Below are positions 35,222-44,654 of a stretch of 64,000 bases of DNA, piece by piece (the first letter of the stretch is position 1; each line of letters begins with the position of its first letter). Below the pieces are notes generated by a model that saw nothing but the letters and a program-made list of their open reading frames with translations, searched no databases and was not told the origin of the DNA. Position numbers and translations under genes: made by a program. Source of the DNA: Microbacterium gubbeenense DSM 15944 (GTDB lineage Bacteria; Actinomycetota; Actinomycetes; Actinomycetales; Microbacteriaceae); the NCBI RefSeq assembly GCF_000422745.1, contig NZ_AUGQ01000007.1, forward strand, positions 62,001-126,000, in the 5' to 3' direction.

Positions 35222-36579
35222 ACGGGCGGTGCCGGCGGCTGGTCGGGAGGCGTCACGTCGGGACGCGGCTGCGGGGGCGCGGGGCGCGGCGGCACCGGAG
35301 CGTCGTCGTATCCGGGCTGCGTGCGACCTGGCTGCGTGTACTCAGGCTGTGCGTAGCCGGGCTGCTGGCCGTACTCGGGCTGTGCGTAATCCGGCTGCGC
35401 GTATCCCGGCTGCGCGTATCCAGGCTGTGCATATCCGGGCTGCTGTCCGTATTCCGGCTGCGCGTAACCGGGCTGCGCATAACCCGGCTGCGCGTACCCC
35501 GCCGACCGCGCGTCCGCGTATGGTGAGGGGCTCGCATCCGCGATGAAAGTGTACGGATCGTCGCCGCCGCCCGATTCGACGTAGCGGCGCATGCGCAGGT
35601 CGATTCCCTCGACGCGCATGCGGGCATCGATGTAGCAGAGCGTGCTGCCGGCGCCCATGACGATCGTCATGATCGACGCGATCGCGAACATCAGAACGAA
35701 CACGAGCACCGTCGCGACGATGCTCACGACCGCGAGCGCGGTGAAGTCGTTCGACGCCGCCCCGAACGGCGCGAGAACGCCCATCACCAGCGGCATGAAC
35801 ATCGACAGCACGCTGGAGATGATGCTCGAGGCGACGTTCGTGATGAGGAAGAGCAGCGCGAACACGCCGAACGTCGACCAGAAGCGGCCGCGCGTGAGCA
35901 CCCACGACCGAGAGATCGCGCGGATCGGGCCGATGCCCTCGAGCACGATCGACGGCGCCGCGAGGTACAGCTTCGTGGCGAGCCAGGCGTACAGCACCAC
36001 CCCGCCGAGGAACGCCGCGATGCCGACGATGACGGCGAACACGAGCGCGACGCTCGAACCGACCACCGCGAGCACGATGGCGGGAGCCGCGAGGATCACG
36101 AACGCGACCATCGAGGCGATGCCGACGAGCACCGAGTACCCGACGAGCCGCCAGAACGCGGGGCGCACCCGGCGCCACAGCACGGCGAGCCCTGACTTCT
36201 CGGACAGGGAGGCGTGCGCGACCTCGGCCACGACGATCCCCTGTGCGATGACCGTCACCGCCATCAGCAGCGCCGCCAGAACCAGCGAGCTGAGGATGAC
36301 GATCGCCGTGCCGCCCGCCATGAGCTCGTTGAACTCGGGTGAGAACTCGGGAACCGTCGCGGCGCGCGAGAACGCGGCGAAGGTGATGAGCCCGAGCGCG
36401 GTCATGTAGAGGAGCATCGACAGCGTCTGCACGCCGACCACGAACAGCAGCAGAACCCGCGGGTTGCCCTTGAGCACCGCGAACGACTTGCCGAGGATCG
36501 TTCCGAATCCGAGCGGGTACAGCGGTATGAGTCCCTGCCGGGGGGCCGGAGTCCAGCCCTGAGAAACGCGATCTGTCAC
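35218..36579 (-). CDS. Multi-spanning membrane protein with C-terminal GYAQP repeats
   Basis: 453 aa. The GTG at 36579 ([26 protein letters not shown]) is preferred because GGAGG lies 10 nt upstream and the family usually starts this way; the frame is open to 36615. Six or so membrane segments resemble the glycerophosphoryl diester phosphodiesterase membrane domain ([40 protein letters not shown]), without any catalytic phosphodiesterase part. The last 90 residues are cytoplasmic and low complexity: GYAQP-like pentapeptides then a proline-rich end. It heads the DUF4129-DUF4350-MoxR-DUF58 operon and is divergent from mtrA. Function unknown. Confidence 0.8.
   Translation of the reverse strand: MTDRVSQGWTPAPRQGLIPLYPLGFGTILGKSFAVLKGNPRVLLLFVVGVQTLSMLLYMTALGLITFAAFSRAATVPEFSPEFNELMAGGTAIVILSSLVLAALLMAVTVIAQGIVVAEVAHASLSEKSGLAVLWRRVRPAFWRLVGYSVLVGIASMVAFVILAAPAIVLAVVGSSVALVFAVIVGIAAFLGGVVLYAWLATKLYLAAPSIVLEGIGPIRAISRSWVLTRGRFWSTFGVFALLFLITNVASSIISSVLSMFMPLVMGVLAPFGAASNDFTALAVVSIVATVLVFVLMFAIASIMTIVMGAGSTLCYIDARMRVEGIDLRMRRYVESGGGDDPYTFIADASPSPYADARSAGYAQPGYAQPGYAQPEYGQQPGYAQPGYAQPGYAQPDYAQPEYGQQPGYAQPEYTQPGRTQPGYDDAPVPPRPAPPQPRPDVTPPDQPPAPPV
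35305..35500 (-). repeat. Tandem 15-bp repeat encoding GYAQP pentapeptides
   Basis: About a dozen imperfect 15-bp units encode GYAQP variants ([16 protein letters not shown]) within the C-terminus of the membrane protein. Such short tandem units can vary in number between strains by slippage, changing tail length without a frameshift since the unit is in frame. Confidence 0.8.
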
Positions 36580-36649
36580 GATGTAGTGTCCTCCCGCCCC
36601 CATCGTTCCACACACAGCGCGCCGAAGCGCGAACCGCGACGCGGCCGGA

Positions 36650-36655
36650 TAGGCT
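36650..36655 (+). promoter_or_regulatory. Putative leaderless -10 for mtrA
   Basis: TAGGCT lies 7 nt before ATG 36663, so transcription would begin at or next to the start codon. No ribosome binding site precedes the ATG, in agreement. Confidence 0.55.
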
Positions 36656-36662
36656 CAATACC

Positions 36663-37343
36663 ATGACTGGTCACATTCTCGTGGTCGATGACGACACTGC
36701 TCTTGCGGAGATGATCGGCATCGTCCTGAAGAGCGAAGGCTTCGGCGCGGCGTTCTGCTACGACGGCGCGAAGGCGTTCGACGTCTGGCGCGCGGAGAAG
36801 CCCGACCTCGTCCTGCTCGACCTCATGCTCCCGGGCAAGGACGGCATCGAGATCTGTCGCGAGATCCGCGCCGAGTCCGGCGTGCCGGTCATCATGCTGA
36901 CCGCGCGCTCCGACACGACCGACGTCGTGTCGGGCCTCGAGGCGGGCGCCGACGACTACATCGTCAAGCCGTTCAACCCCAAAGAGCTCGTGGCGCGGAT
37001 CCGCACGCGGCTCCGCCCCCCGACCCCCGACACGCAGGCGAGCTTCGGCATCGGAGACGTGTCGATCGACGTCGCCGCGCACGAGGTGCGCCGCGGCGAC
37101 GAGCTCATCTCGCTGACGCCGCTCGAGTTCGAGCTTCTCGTCGCGCTCGCGTCGAAGCCGCAGCAGGTGTTCACCCGCGAGCAGCTGCTCGAGCAGGTGT
37201 GGGGCTACCACTACAAGGCGGACACGCGCCTCGTCAATGTTCACGTGCAGCGCCTGCGCTCCAAGGTCGAGATCGACCCCGATAACCCCCGGGTCGTCAT
37301 GACGGTGCGCGGCGTCGGCTATCGCGCCGGCGCCGTCGCCTGA
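36663..37343 (+). CDS. mtrA: Two-component response regulator MtrA
   Basis: 226 aa OmpR-family regulator. The receiver domain has acidic residues DDD at 9-11, phosphoacceptor D53 in LLDLMLPGKDG, and K near 103 in YIVKPFNPKEL. The C-terminal winged helix ends with VWGYHYKADTRLVNVHVQRLRSKVE and VRGVGYRAG, almost identical in style to mycobacterial MtrA. MtrA controls cell-wall hydrolase, division and replication-linked genes and is phosphorylated by MtrB. Followed 8 nt later by mtrB. Apparently leaderless. Confidence 0.96.
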   Translation: MTGHILVVDDDTALAEMIGIVLKSEGFGAAFCYDGAKAFDVWRAEKPDLVLLDLMLPGKDGIEICREIRAESGVPVIMLTARSDTTDVVSGLEAGADDYIVKPFNPKELVARIRTRLRPPTPDTQASFGIGDVSIDVAAHEVRRGDELISLTPLEFELLVALASKPQQVFTREQLLEQVWGYHYKADTRLVNVHVQRLRSKVEIDPDNPRVVMTVRGVGYRAGAVA

Positions 37344-37351
37344 CGGGCGCC

Positions 37352-39034
37352 ATGGTCGGCGCGCGCTCGGATCGGCACGGCGCCAGATCGATCCGCTTCG
37401 TCCAGCGCCCGGTGACGGCCTGGCGCGTTTCGCTGCTGTTCCGCACGGTCGTGATCGCGACCGCGGCGACGACGGTGGCGGTCATCATCGCGACCGTCTG
37501 GGCCGCGCTCGCGATCCAGTCCGATCTCTACGGCGCCCGCACGGCGCAGGTCGAAGAGGACACCAAGCGCGCGATCGACTTCACCCAGCAGAACCTGTAC
37601 GACGCCGCGCCCGCGACCGACCGCGCCGCGATCCAGTCGCTGCGGCAGTCGATGCTCGAGGACCTGTCGGCGTCGTCGTCGACGCACCTGATCGTCGGAG
37701 GCCCGATTCCCGGGCTCACGAGCGACGATGCCCCCTCGGCGTTCAAATCCCGCAGCGACGTGTTCGACGCGTCGCTCGTGCCGGACGGGCTGCGCGAGCA
37801 GGTGCGCACCGTGCCCGAGACGCAGTGGCTGCAGCCGATCGGACTGACGGGCGTGGACGGCAGGGTCGTGCCCGGGATCATCGTCGGGCAGCAGATCCAA
37901 CTGCCGCCGGTCGGCTCGTACGAGGTGTTCTTCGCGTATCCGCTGACCGACGTCGTCGAGACGCTCGTCTTCGTGCAGGGGGCGCTGGCGCTCACGGGCA
38001 TCGCTCTCGTCGTGATCATGGGCGCGGTCGTCTGGCTCGTGATGCGCTCGGTCGTCGCCCCCGTCGTCGACGTCGCTCGCGCGAGCGCGCGCTTCGCCGA
38101 CGGCGACCTGTCCGCCCGCCTCGTCGAGAGCGGGCAGGACGAGCTCGCCGTGCTGTCGAGATCCTTCAATCAGATGGCCGACAGCATCGAGAACCAGATC
38201 CGCGAGCTCGCCGACCTCTCGCTCGTGCAGCAGCGGTTCGTCTCGGACGTCTCGCACGAGCTGCGCACGCCGCTGACGACGATCCAGCTCGCCGCCGAGG
38301 TGCTCTACGGAGATCGAGATGACTTCGATCCGATCGCGGCGCGATCCGCCGAACTGCTGCACGACCAGGTCGGACGATTCGAGCAGCTGTTGACCGACCT
38401 CCTCGAGATCAGCCGCTACGACGCCGGATCCGTCGAGCTCGAGCGCGAGGAGACGAGCCTCAGCGGCGTCGCCGAGCAAGTCGCCGAGTCGATGCGCCAG
38501 GTCGCCTGGCAGAACGACACCGAAGTGCGCTTCCGCGGGGCCGACGGCGACGACGTCATCCCGATGGATCCGCGCCGCATCCGCCGCATCCTGCGCAATC
38601 TCGTCGGAAACGCGATCGAGCACAGCGAGAACCGGCCGGTCTTCATCACGGTCGCGCAGAACGACACGGCCGTCTCGGTCGGCGTGCGCGACCAGGGCCT
38701 CGGCATGCGGCCCGAGCACGTCGAGCGCGTCTTCGACCGCTTCTGGCGGGCGGATCCGTCGCGGCAGCGCACCCTCGGCGGCACGGGGCTCGGCCTCGCG
38801 ATCGCCCTCGGCGACGCGCGGCTCCACGACGGTGCGATCGACGTGTGGTCGGAGATCGGCGTCGGCACGCACTTCGTGGTGACGCTTCCGCGCGTGCCCG
38901 GTCCGGAGCAGGAGGTCGTGCCTCCCATCGCCGCGCAGCCCGTCGACGAGCTGACGACCGGCGACCTGCGGGCCGGCAACGGCACCGACACCGAGACTCT
39001 CGTGGTCATGCACAAGCCGGAGGAGGAACGATGA
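37352..39034 (+). CDS. mtrB: Sensor histidine kinase MtrB
   Basis: 560 aa. Membrane segments at about 28-54 and 205-231 enclose an extracytoplasmic sensor region; a HAMP domain (about 230-285) leads to HisKA with SDVSHELRTPLTT (phosphoacceptor H302) and HATPase with NLVGNAIEHSE, DQGLGM and GGTGLGLAI boxes. It phosphorylates MtrA and in mycobacteria responds to the state of septal peptidoglycan together with LpqB. Linked to mtrA by 8 nt and to lpqB by a 4-nt overlap. The cytoplasmic C-terminal tail after the kinase is about 40 residues. Confidence 0.96.
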   Translation: MVGARSDRHGARSIRFVQRPVTAWRVSLLFRTVVIATAATTVAVIIATVWAALAIQSDLYGARTAQVEEDTKRAIDFTQQNLYDAAPATDRAAIQSLRQSMLEDLSASSSTHLIVGGPIPGLTSDDAPSAFKSRSDVFDASLVPDGLREQVRTVPETQWLQPIGLTGVDGRVVPGIIVGQQIQLPPVGSYEVFFAYPLTDVVETLVFVQGALALTGIALVVIMGAVVWLVMRSVVAPVVDVARASARFADGDLSARLVESGQDELAVLSRSFNQMADSIENQIRELADLSLVQQRFVSDVSHELRTPLTTIQLAAEVLYGDRDDFDPIAARSAELLHDQVGRFEQLLTDLLEISRYDAGSVELEREETSLSGVAEQVAESMRQVAWQNDTEVRFRGADGDDVIPMDPRRIRRILRNLVGNAIEHSENRPVFITVAQNDTAVSVGVRDQGLGMRPEHVERVFDRFWRADPSRQRTLGGTGLGLAIALGDARLHDGAIDVWSEIGVGTHFVVTLPRVPGPEQEVVPPIAAQPVDELTTGDLRAGNGTDTETLVVMHKPEEER

Positions 39035-40761
39035 GGCGCACGCTGCGGACGATCGCACTCGGTGCGGTGCTGACCCTCGCCCTCGCCGGGTGCGCGGGGC
39101 TGCCGATCGAGGGATCCTTCCAAGCGGGCCTCAAGGCGGACGATCCCACCTCGACGATCCGGTGGCAGTTCAGCCCCGACGGACCGGAGGACGGCGCGAA
39201 ACCGATCGAAATCGTGCTGGGCTTCCTCGATGCGGGGGAGAGCCCCGCGAACGACTGGGAGGTCGCGCGCGAGTTCCTCACTCCGTCGGCCCGCACGACG
39301 TGGGATCCGGACGCGCGCGTGACCGTCGACCGCGTGAACGACCGCGAGATCGGCGACTTCTTGGCGGACGATGTCGGCGAGAGCGGGCAGGTCAGCGTGC
39401 GGGTCGCGCCGACGGCGAGCGTCGATGAGACGGGGCGCTACGAGCTCACGGGATCCGCCGTGCGCTCGCTCGAGTTCGAGCTCGCCCTCGTCGACGGCGA
39501 GTGGCGGATCTCGTCCGCTCCCGACGGCGTCGTCGTGCAGAGCGGCACGTTCTCCAGCATCTACACGCCGCAGAAGCTGATGTTCTCAGGCCCCGGCGAC
39601 CGACTCGTGCCGGACCTTCGGTGGTTCCCCGATTCGGGCGGGCTCGTCGACCGCGTCGTGCACGAGCTCGTCGAGGGCGGCCCCGCCGACTGGCTCGACC
39701 TGGCGGTGTCGTCGGCGTTCTCCGGCGTCACGCGCAACCGGGTCACGGTCGACGACAACGGATCCGCGACGGTCGACCTCTCCGCAGAGGTCGAGGAGGC
39801 GGATCCCGTCCGGCGCGCGCGCATGCAGACGCAGCTCGAGCAGACCCTGTCGACGTTCGGCGTCGATCAGGTGCGGATGATGGTCGACGGCCACCGGGTC
39901 ACGGCCCCCGACGACGCGATCGTATCGGTCGAGCCCGACGCGCGCGCCCTCGTGATGACCGAGAACGACTTCGGCTACCTCACGAACGGCGAGATCACGC
40001 CCATCACGGGCCTGACAGACGCCATCACCGCACGGTTCACGCCGGAGAGCAGCGAGGACGACCCCGCCCGGTCGATCTCGGTCGCGCCCGACCTCAGCCA
40101 CGCCGTGGTGCAGACCGAGGGCGGCGAGATCTGGCGCATCGATGCCGAGACCGCCGAGTTCCAGGCGCTCAGCTACGAGACCGACTGGGAGCACCCCGCT
40201 CTCGATCCGTTCGGCAACGCGTGGGCGGTGCGCTCCGACAAGCCGAAGCGGATCGTCGTGTGGGACGCGGACGGCGAGGCGCACGAGATCGAAGGCGTCG
40301 ACGGGCTCACGCAGATCTCGGCGATCGAGGTGGCGCGCGACGGCGCGCGCGTGGCGATCGCTGGGCGCGTCGACAACCAGTCGGTCCTCATCGTCGCGGG
40401 GATCCGTCGCGACGAGACGACCAGCGTTCCGGTCGCGCTCACAGGCGCGCGCATCGTGTCGTACCTGCCGGAGGCGGCCACTTCGGCGGCGTGGGTTTCC
40501 GACACGGTGGTGGCCGCGATGATGGCGGGCGAGGAGCGCACCCTCATCCGTGAGCAGCAGGTGGGCGGAACGGCCGAGAACCCGACGGCGTCGTTCGTCG
40601 CCACGGCGATCACCTACGGCAACCCGGAATCTCGCGAGCGGCTGCTGGCAAAGGACGGCTCGCTCTACGTCCGCAACGCGACGACGTGGCAGCAGGCCGG
40701 CTCGGGCGTCGTCGTGCTGGCGACGCAGCTCGGCGCGCCGCCGGTCGCGGGCGGTCAGTGA
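39031..40761 (+). CDS. lpqB: Lipoprotein LpqB, MtrB accessory factor
   Basis: 576 aa. The signal peptide ends in the lipobox LAGC with Cys21, so the protein is anchored to the outer face of the membrane. GerMN domain near 190-300 (PDGVVVQSGTFSSIYTPQ; LVHELVEGGPADWLD) is followed by the LpqB beta-propeller C-terminal domain. In mycobacteria LpqB binds the MtrB extracellular domain and tunes MtrA phosphorylation. Start overlaps the mtrB stop (ATGA), with GGAGGAGG upstream as ribosome binding site. Length and domain order match the family. Confidence 0.94.
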   Translation: MRRTLRTIALGAVLTLALAGCAGLPIEGSFQAGLKADDPTSTIRWQFSPDGPEDGAKPIEIVLGFLDAGESPANDWEVAREFLTPSARTTWDPDARVTVDRVNDREIGDFLADDVGESGQVSVRVAPTASVDETGRYELTGSAVRSLEFELALVDGEWRISSAPDGVVVQSGTFSSIYTPQKLMFSGPGDRLVPDLRWFPDSGGLVDRVVHELVEGGPADWLDLAVSSAFSGVTRNRVTVDDNGSATVDLSAEVEEADPVRRARMQTQLEQTLSTFGVDQVRMMVDGHRVTAPDDAIVSVEPDARALVMTENDFGYLTNGEITPITGLTDAITARFTPESSEDDPARSISVAPDLSHAVVQTEGGEIWRIDAETAEFQALSYETDWEHPALDPFGNAWAVRSDKPKRIVVWDADGEAHEIEGVDGLTQISAIEVARDGARVAIAGRVDNQSVLIVAGIRRDETTSVPVALTGARIVSYLPEAATSAAWVSDTVVAAMMAGEERTLIREQQVGGTAENPTASFVATAITYGNPESRERLLAKDGSLYVRNATTWQQAGSGVVVLATQLGAPPVAGGQ

Positions 40762-40841
40762 CCCCGCTCACAGCCCTCGCGCGACCGGCGAACTGTCCAC
40801 AGCTGTAGCGACCGGGCGCGGCGCCGCGCGACGATGGCGGC

Positions 40842-41492
40842 ATGAGGGATCGGATCGCGCGTGCCGCGGCGGCGGCGCTCGCGCTCGTCCTCCCGGCCTC
40901 GTGCGCGTCGTGCGCAGCGCCCGGCGTCGCGCTGTGCGCGGCCTGTCGCGCAGCGCTCGAGCCGCGCGTGGAGACGGTCGATCTCGATGGGCTCCGGGTC
41001 CACGCCGCCCTGCGGTTCGAGGGGTCCGCGGCGCGCATCGTCCGCGCGTACAAGGAAGAAGGCAGAACCGACGTCCGCCGGCCTCTGTCGGCGGCGCTCG
41101 GATCCGCGCTCGCAGTGGCCGCGGCGGGCGAGCGCGGCCTGCTGGCCGTCCCCGTTCCGGGAGGGGCGGCCCGCGCGCGCCGCCGTGGGTATCGCGTCGT
41201 CGAGGAGCTGCTGCGCGGCGCGGGCGTGCGGCCCGATCGCATGCTCGTCTGGTCGAGGCGAGCGGCGGACCAGCGCGAGCTCACCCGGGAGCAGCGACGC
41301 GAGAACCTGCGCGGCGCGCTGATGGCGCGGGGCGCGGATCCCGGGGCGCGCGTCGTCATCGTCGACGACATCGCCACGACCGGCGCGACGCTCGCCGAGG
41401 CGTGCCGGGCGCTGACGGCCGCGGGGGCGGAGGTCGTCGGCGCCGCGGTGGTCGCCAGGACCCCATTGCGGTCCGATGTGAACGGCCGATGA
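40842..41492 (+). CDS. ComF-family phosphoribosyltransferase-like protein
   Basis: 216 aa. The N-terminus carries a Cys-rich pair (CASC and CAAC around residues 20-36) of the ComF double zinc-ribbon type, followed by VHAALRFEGSAARIVRAYKEEG and the PRPP-binding loop VVIVDDIATTGATL near residue 172. ComF proteins are needed for uptake of transforming DNA in competent bacteria, but in actinobacteria the gene sits between lpqB and hpf without competence genes, so its role is unknown. Position is conserved (Rv3242c). It starts 80 nt after lpqB. Confidence 0.88.
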   Translation: MRDRIARAAAAALALVLPASCASCAAPGVALCAACRAALEPRVETVDLDGLRVHAALRFEGSAARIVRAYKEEGRTDVRRPLSAALGSALAVAAAGERGLLAVPVPGGAARARRRGYRVVEELLRGAGVRPDRMLVWSRRAADQRELTREQRRENLRGALMARGADPGARVVIVDDIATTGATLAEACRALTAAGAEVVGAAVVARTPLRSDVNGR

Positions 41493-41522
41493 CACGCCCG
41501 AGAACGCGGCATGACCAAATGG

Positions 41523-41551
41523 GTGACACGAGCGCGAAGTGGGCATACGGT
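41523..41551 (+). promoter_or_regulatory. Promoter of hpf
   Basis: GTGACA (41523-41528), 17-nt spacer, TACGGT (41546-41551). The transcript would start near 41558 with a leader of about 53 nt and GGGAGG before ATG 41611. Confidence 0.5.
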
Positions 41552-41610
41552 GGGAGGCCAGAAGCGACGTGGTTCGCTCACTCCGGGCGGACCGGAATGG
41601 GAGGCACAAG

Positions 41611-42273
41611 ATGGACACAAGCATCGTCGGTGTGGGCGTCAGCATCACCGAGCGGTTCCGCACCGTTGTGGATGAGAAGCTTGCGCGCGTTGAGAACCTC
41701 GCCCCCCGCGCCGAGTCTCTGGACGTCAAGGTGACCCAGTCGGCGCACCACCACGGACGCGTTGAGGAGGCAAAAGTCGAGCTCACCGTGACCGGAAAGG
41801 GAAAGCTCGCGCGCGCCGAGTCTCGCGCAGAGGACAAGTTCCAGGCGCTCGAGATTGCGCTCGACAAGCTGACGAACCAGCTGCGCCGCGCCAAGGACAA
41901 GAGGGTCACGGAGCGCCAGCGCCCGCACGGCGCGCGGCACGCGAAGGGCTCCGGCTCGTCGCTGCAGGGCATCGACATCACCCCCGTCGACGCCGAGACG
42001 CTCGAGGCCGTCGCGACGGGCACGGTGCCGGTCGCGCACGACGAGGGCGAAGAAGCCTACTCGCCGGTCGTGATCCGCACGAAGACGTTCGAGCCCGAGT
42101 GGATGACGGTCTCCGATGCGGTCGATCGCATGGAGCTCGTCGGGCACGACTTCTTCCTGTTCATCGACGCGCAGACTGACCGACCGAGCGTCGTCTACCG
42201 CCGCCGCGGCTGGGACTACGGCGTGATCGAGCTCGAGACCGAGGCGCCGCCGGAGCGACAGCTCGCCGGCTGA
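41611..42273 (+). CDS. hpf: Ribosome hibernation-promoting factor, long form
   Basis: 220 aa; start MDTSIVGVGVSITERF follows GGGAGG. The N-terminal beta-alpha-beta domain (1-110) binds at the ribosomal A/P-site region; the C-terminal domain (about 155-215: YSPVVIRTKTFEPEWMTVSDAVDRM and VVYRRRGWDYGVIE) drives dimerisation of ribosomes into 100S particles. Long HPF is the normal actinobacterial form (Rv3241c). It inhibits translation in stationary phase or stress. In M. tuberculosis secA1 follows directly; here an 8-kb transport block lies between. Its end is 10 nt from the convergent ABC ATPase. Confidence 0.93.
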   Translation: MDTSIVGVGVSITERFRTVVDEKLARVENLAPRAESLDVKVTQSAHHHGRVEEAKVELTVTGKGKLARAESRAEDKFQALEIALDKLTNQLRRAKDKRVTERQRPHGARHAKGSGSSLQGIDITPVDAETLEAVATGTVPVAHDEGEEAYSPVVIRTKTFEPEWMTVSDAVDRMELVGHDFFLFIDAQTDRPSVVYRRRGWDYGVIELETEAPPERQLAG

Positions 42274-42283
42274 GCCTGAGGTC

Positions 42284-43042
42284 CTACGGCAGCCGCGGAA
42301 CAGCTCCCATGAGCTTCCGCGTATAGGGATGGCGGGGCGCGCCGAGCACATCGCTCGTCGCGCCCCGTTCGACGATCCGGCCGCGCTCGAGCACGATGGT
42401 CTCCTCGCAGAGCTCCGCGACGACGCCGATGTCGTGCGAGACCATCACGAGCGTCATCTCGCTCGACGCGACGAGGTCTGCCAGCAGGTCGACGATTCTG
42501 ACCCGTGTCGTGACATCGAGCGCGCTGACGGGCTCGTCCGCGAGAAGCACGCGCGGCTCGCAGACGATCGCACGGGCGATCGCGATGCGCTGGCGCTGGC
42601 CGCCGGAGAACTCGTGCGGATACCGGCGCGCGGCGTCCGCCGGCAGACCGACGCGCTCGAGCGCGCTCGCGACGCGGCGATCGAGCTCGTCGCCGCGCGC
42701 GATGCCGAGCGAGCGGATCGGCTCGCCGACGATCGCCGCGATGCGGCGGCGCGGATCGAGCGACGCGTACGGATCCTGGAACACGCACTGCACATCGCGC
42801 CGGAACTCGCGCATCATCGCCCGGTCGCGCCTCGCGAGCGGCCGATCGCCGTACAGCACCCGCCCCGACGTGGGCGTACGGAGGCCCAGCAGCAGGTTCA
42901 GGATCGTCGACTTGCCGGCGCCGGACTCGCCCACGATGGCGAGGTTCGTGCCGGGCTCAACCGCGAGGCTCGCGCGATCGACGGCGGGCGCGGCGCCCCG
43001 GCCGTACGCGACGGTCGCATCCTCGAGTGCCAGGAGCGTCAT
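42284..43042 (-). CDS. Peptide/nickel-type ABC transporter ATPase (second ATPase, DppF/OppF position)
   Basis: 252 aa from ATG 43042, which overlaps the upstream ATPase stop by 4 nt. Walker A GESGAGKS (38-45), FQDPYASLDPRRRI, signature FSGGQRQR, Walker B LLADEPVSALD and switch MVSHD are all present. QDPYASLDP is typical of oligopeptide transport ATPases. The C-terminal extension with a HPYT motif (GAPRHPYTRKLM) is present but short. It pairs with the upstream ATPase as a heterodimer on the permease pair. Last gene of the operon. Confidence 0.9.
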   Translation of the reverse strand: MTLLALEDATVAYGRGAAPAVDRASLAVEPGTNLAIVGESGAGKSTILNLLLGLRTPTSGRVLYGDRPLARRDRAMMREFRRDVQCVFQDPYASLDPRRRIAAIVGEPIRSLGIARGDELDRRVASALERVGLPADAARRYPHEFSGGQRQRIAIARAIVCEPRVLLADEPVSALDVTTRVRIVDLLADLVASSEMTLVMVSHDIGVVAELCEETIVLERGRIVERGATSDVLGAPRHPYTRKLMGAVPRLP

Positions 43043-43833
43043 GAGCCCATCCGCCTCTCCAGCGCGTCCTCGAAGCGCTTCGCGCTCGCGATGAGCCCCG
43101 CTGTGTAATCGTGCTGCGGGAAGGCGAGCATCGCACCGACCTCGCCGCGCTCGACGACCTCGCCGCGCCGCATCACGAGCGCACGCGAGGCCACCTGCGA
43201 GACGACCGCGAGGTCGTGGCTGACGAACACCACGGACATCTCGCGCGCCGTCGCGATCTCGTCGATGAGCGCGAGCACCTCTGCCTGCACCGACACATCG
43301 AGCGCGGTGGTCGGTTCGTCGGCGAGCAGGACCTTCGGCTCGGCCGCAAGGGCGATCGCGATCGCGATGCGCTGGCGCTGCCCGCCCGACAGCTCGTGCG
43401 GGAACGCCCGCGAGATGCGGTTCTCGTCGGCCAGCGCGACCTGCGCGAGCAGGTCGCCGACGGCCCGCTTGAGGGCGGATCCGCGGGCGCCCCGGCGACG
43501 CAGGGGCTCGGCGATCTGCGCGCCGACGCGCATGAGCGGATCGAGCGCGGTGCGCGGCTCCTGGAAGACGGGCGCGGCCGCGCGGCCGCGGATCCGGTTC
43601 AGCGTGCGCTCGCGGGCGCCGACGATCTCGGTGCCGTCGAGCACGATGGATCCCTCGGCGGTGAGGCCTGGCGGCAGAAGGCCCATGATCGCGAGAGTAG
43701 TGAGCGACTTGCCCGATCCGGATTCGCCGATCAGGCCGATCCGCTCGCCCTCGTCGAGATCGAACGACAGACGGTCGACGAGGATCTTCTCGTCCGCGCG
43801 GATGGTGAGGTCCGAGACCGACAGCAGGCTCAT
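43039..43833 (-). CDS. Peptide/nickel-type ABC transporter ATPase (first ATPase, DppD/OppD position)
   Basis: 264 aa from ATG 43833, overlapping the permease stop by 4 nt. Walker A GESGSGKS (36-43), PVFQEPRTALDPLMRV, LSGGQRQR, LLADEPTTALD and FVSHDLAVV are intact. The C-terminal iron-sulfur Cys motif seen in some DppD proteins is absent. Together with the next ATPase it powers import of peptides, opines or metal chelates. Operon order is receptor, permease, permease, ATPase, ATPase. Confidence 0.9.
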   Translation of the reverse strand: MSLLSVSDLTIRADEKILVDRLSFDLDEGERIGLIGESGSGKSLTTLAIMGLLPPGLTAEGSIVLDGTEIVGARERTLNRIRGRAAAPVFQEPRTALDPLMRVGAQIAEPLRRRGARGSALKRAVGDLLAQVALADENRISRAFPHELSGGQRQRIAIAIALAAEPKVLLADEPTTALDVSVQAEVLALIDEIATAREMSVVFVSHDLAVVSQVASRALVMRRGEVVERGEVGAMLAFPQHDYTAGLIASAKRFEDALERRMGS

Positions 43834-44654
43834 GCGGCGGCCCTTTCTCGCGAGGTCGGATCGAGGCGGTCGCGCAGCCCATCGGCGATGAGGTTCACGC
43901 CGATGACCAGCACGACGATGAGGATTCCGGGCACGATGGCGCCCATGGGTGCGACGAGCACCGTCTGTTGCGACTCCTGCAGCAGGCGGCCCCACGACGC
44001 GTTGGGCGGCGGGGCACCGAGGCCCAGGTACGACAGACTCGCCTCGGCGAGCACCGCGAGCCCGAACTGCAGCGCGAGGCTCACCGCCAGCGTCGTCCAG
44101 ATGTTGGGCAGCACGTGCCCCACGACGATGCCGAACCATCCGGTGCCCGACGTGCGCGCGGCGGTGACGTAGCTCGACTGCAGCACGCGTTTGGCGAGGA
44201 TCCGGGTGAGGCGGGCGATGATCGCGCTCTGCGCGAGACCGATCGCGAGCACCGCGGTCCAGATCGTGGCCGGCTGGGCGGCGACGATCAGCATCGCGAG
44301 CAGCAGCGTCGGGAACGCGATGAGCACGTCGAGCAGGCCCGCGAGCGTGTCATCGAGCCACCCCTCGGCGAATGCCGCCGCGATGCCGCACACGATGCCG
44401 ACGACGGCCGCGATGACGACCGCCCCGATGCCGGTGATCATCGCGATCCGCGCACCGATCATGAACTGGCTCGTGAGGTCGCGCCCGAGGCGGTCGGTGC
44501 CGAACAGGTAGCCGCCGACGCCCGGCGGCGTCAGCCGGCCGCCCGACGTGTCGGCGACCGGGTGGGGGAGCCACACGAGCGAGACGACCGCGATCGCGGC
44601 GATGAGCGCCGTGAGCAGGATCCCGACGCTGAGGGTGAGGGCGCGGCGCCTCAT
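43830..44654 (-). CDS. Peptide/nickel-type ABC transporter permease (DppC/OppC position)
   Basis: 274 aa with about six membrane segments. FGTDRLGRDLTSQFMIGAR near residue 45 is the signature of DppC-type permeases, and the cytoplasmic EAA loop YVTAARTSGTGWFGIVVGHVLPN contacts the ATPases. ATGA overlaps on both ends show coupling with the partner permease and ATPase. It forms the transmembrane channel with the DppB-type protein. Confidence 0.9.
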   Translation of the reverse strand: MRRRALTLSVGILLTALIAAIAVVSLVWLPHPVADTSGGRLTPPGVGGYLFGTDRLGRDLTSQFMIGARIAMITGIGAVVIAAVVGIVCGIAAAFAEGWLDDTLAGLLDVLIAFPTLLLAMLIVAAQPATIWTAVLAIGLAQSAIIARLTRILAKRVLQSSYVTAARTSGTGWFGIVVGHVLPNIWTTLAVSLALQFGLAVLAEASLSYLGLGAPPPNASWGRLLQESQQTVLVAPMGAIVPGILIVVLVIGVNLIADGLRDRLDPTSRERAAA

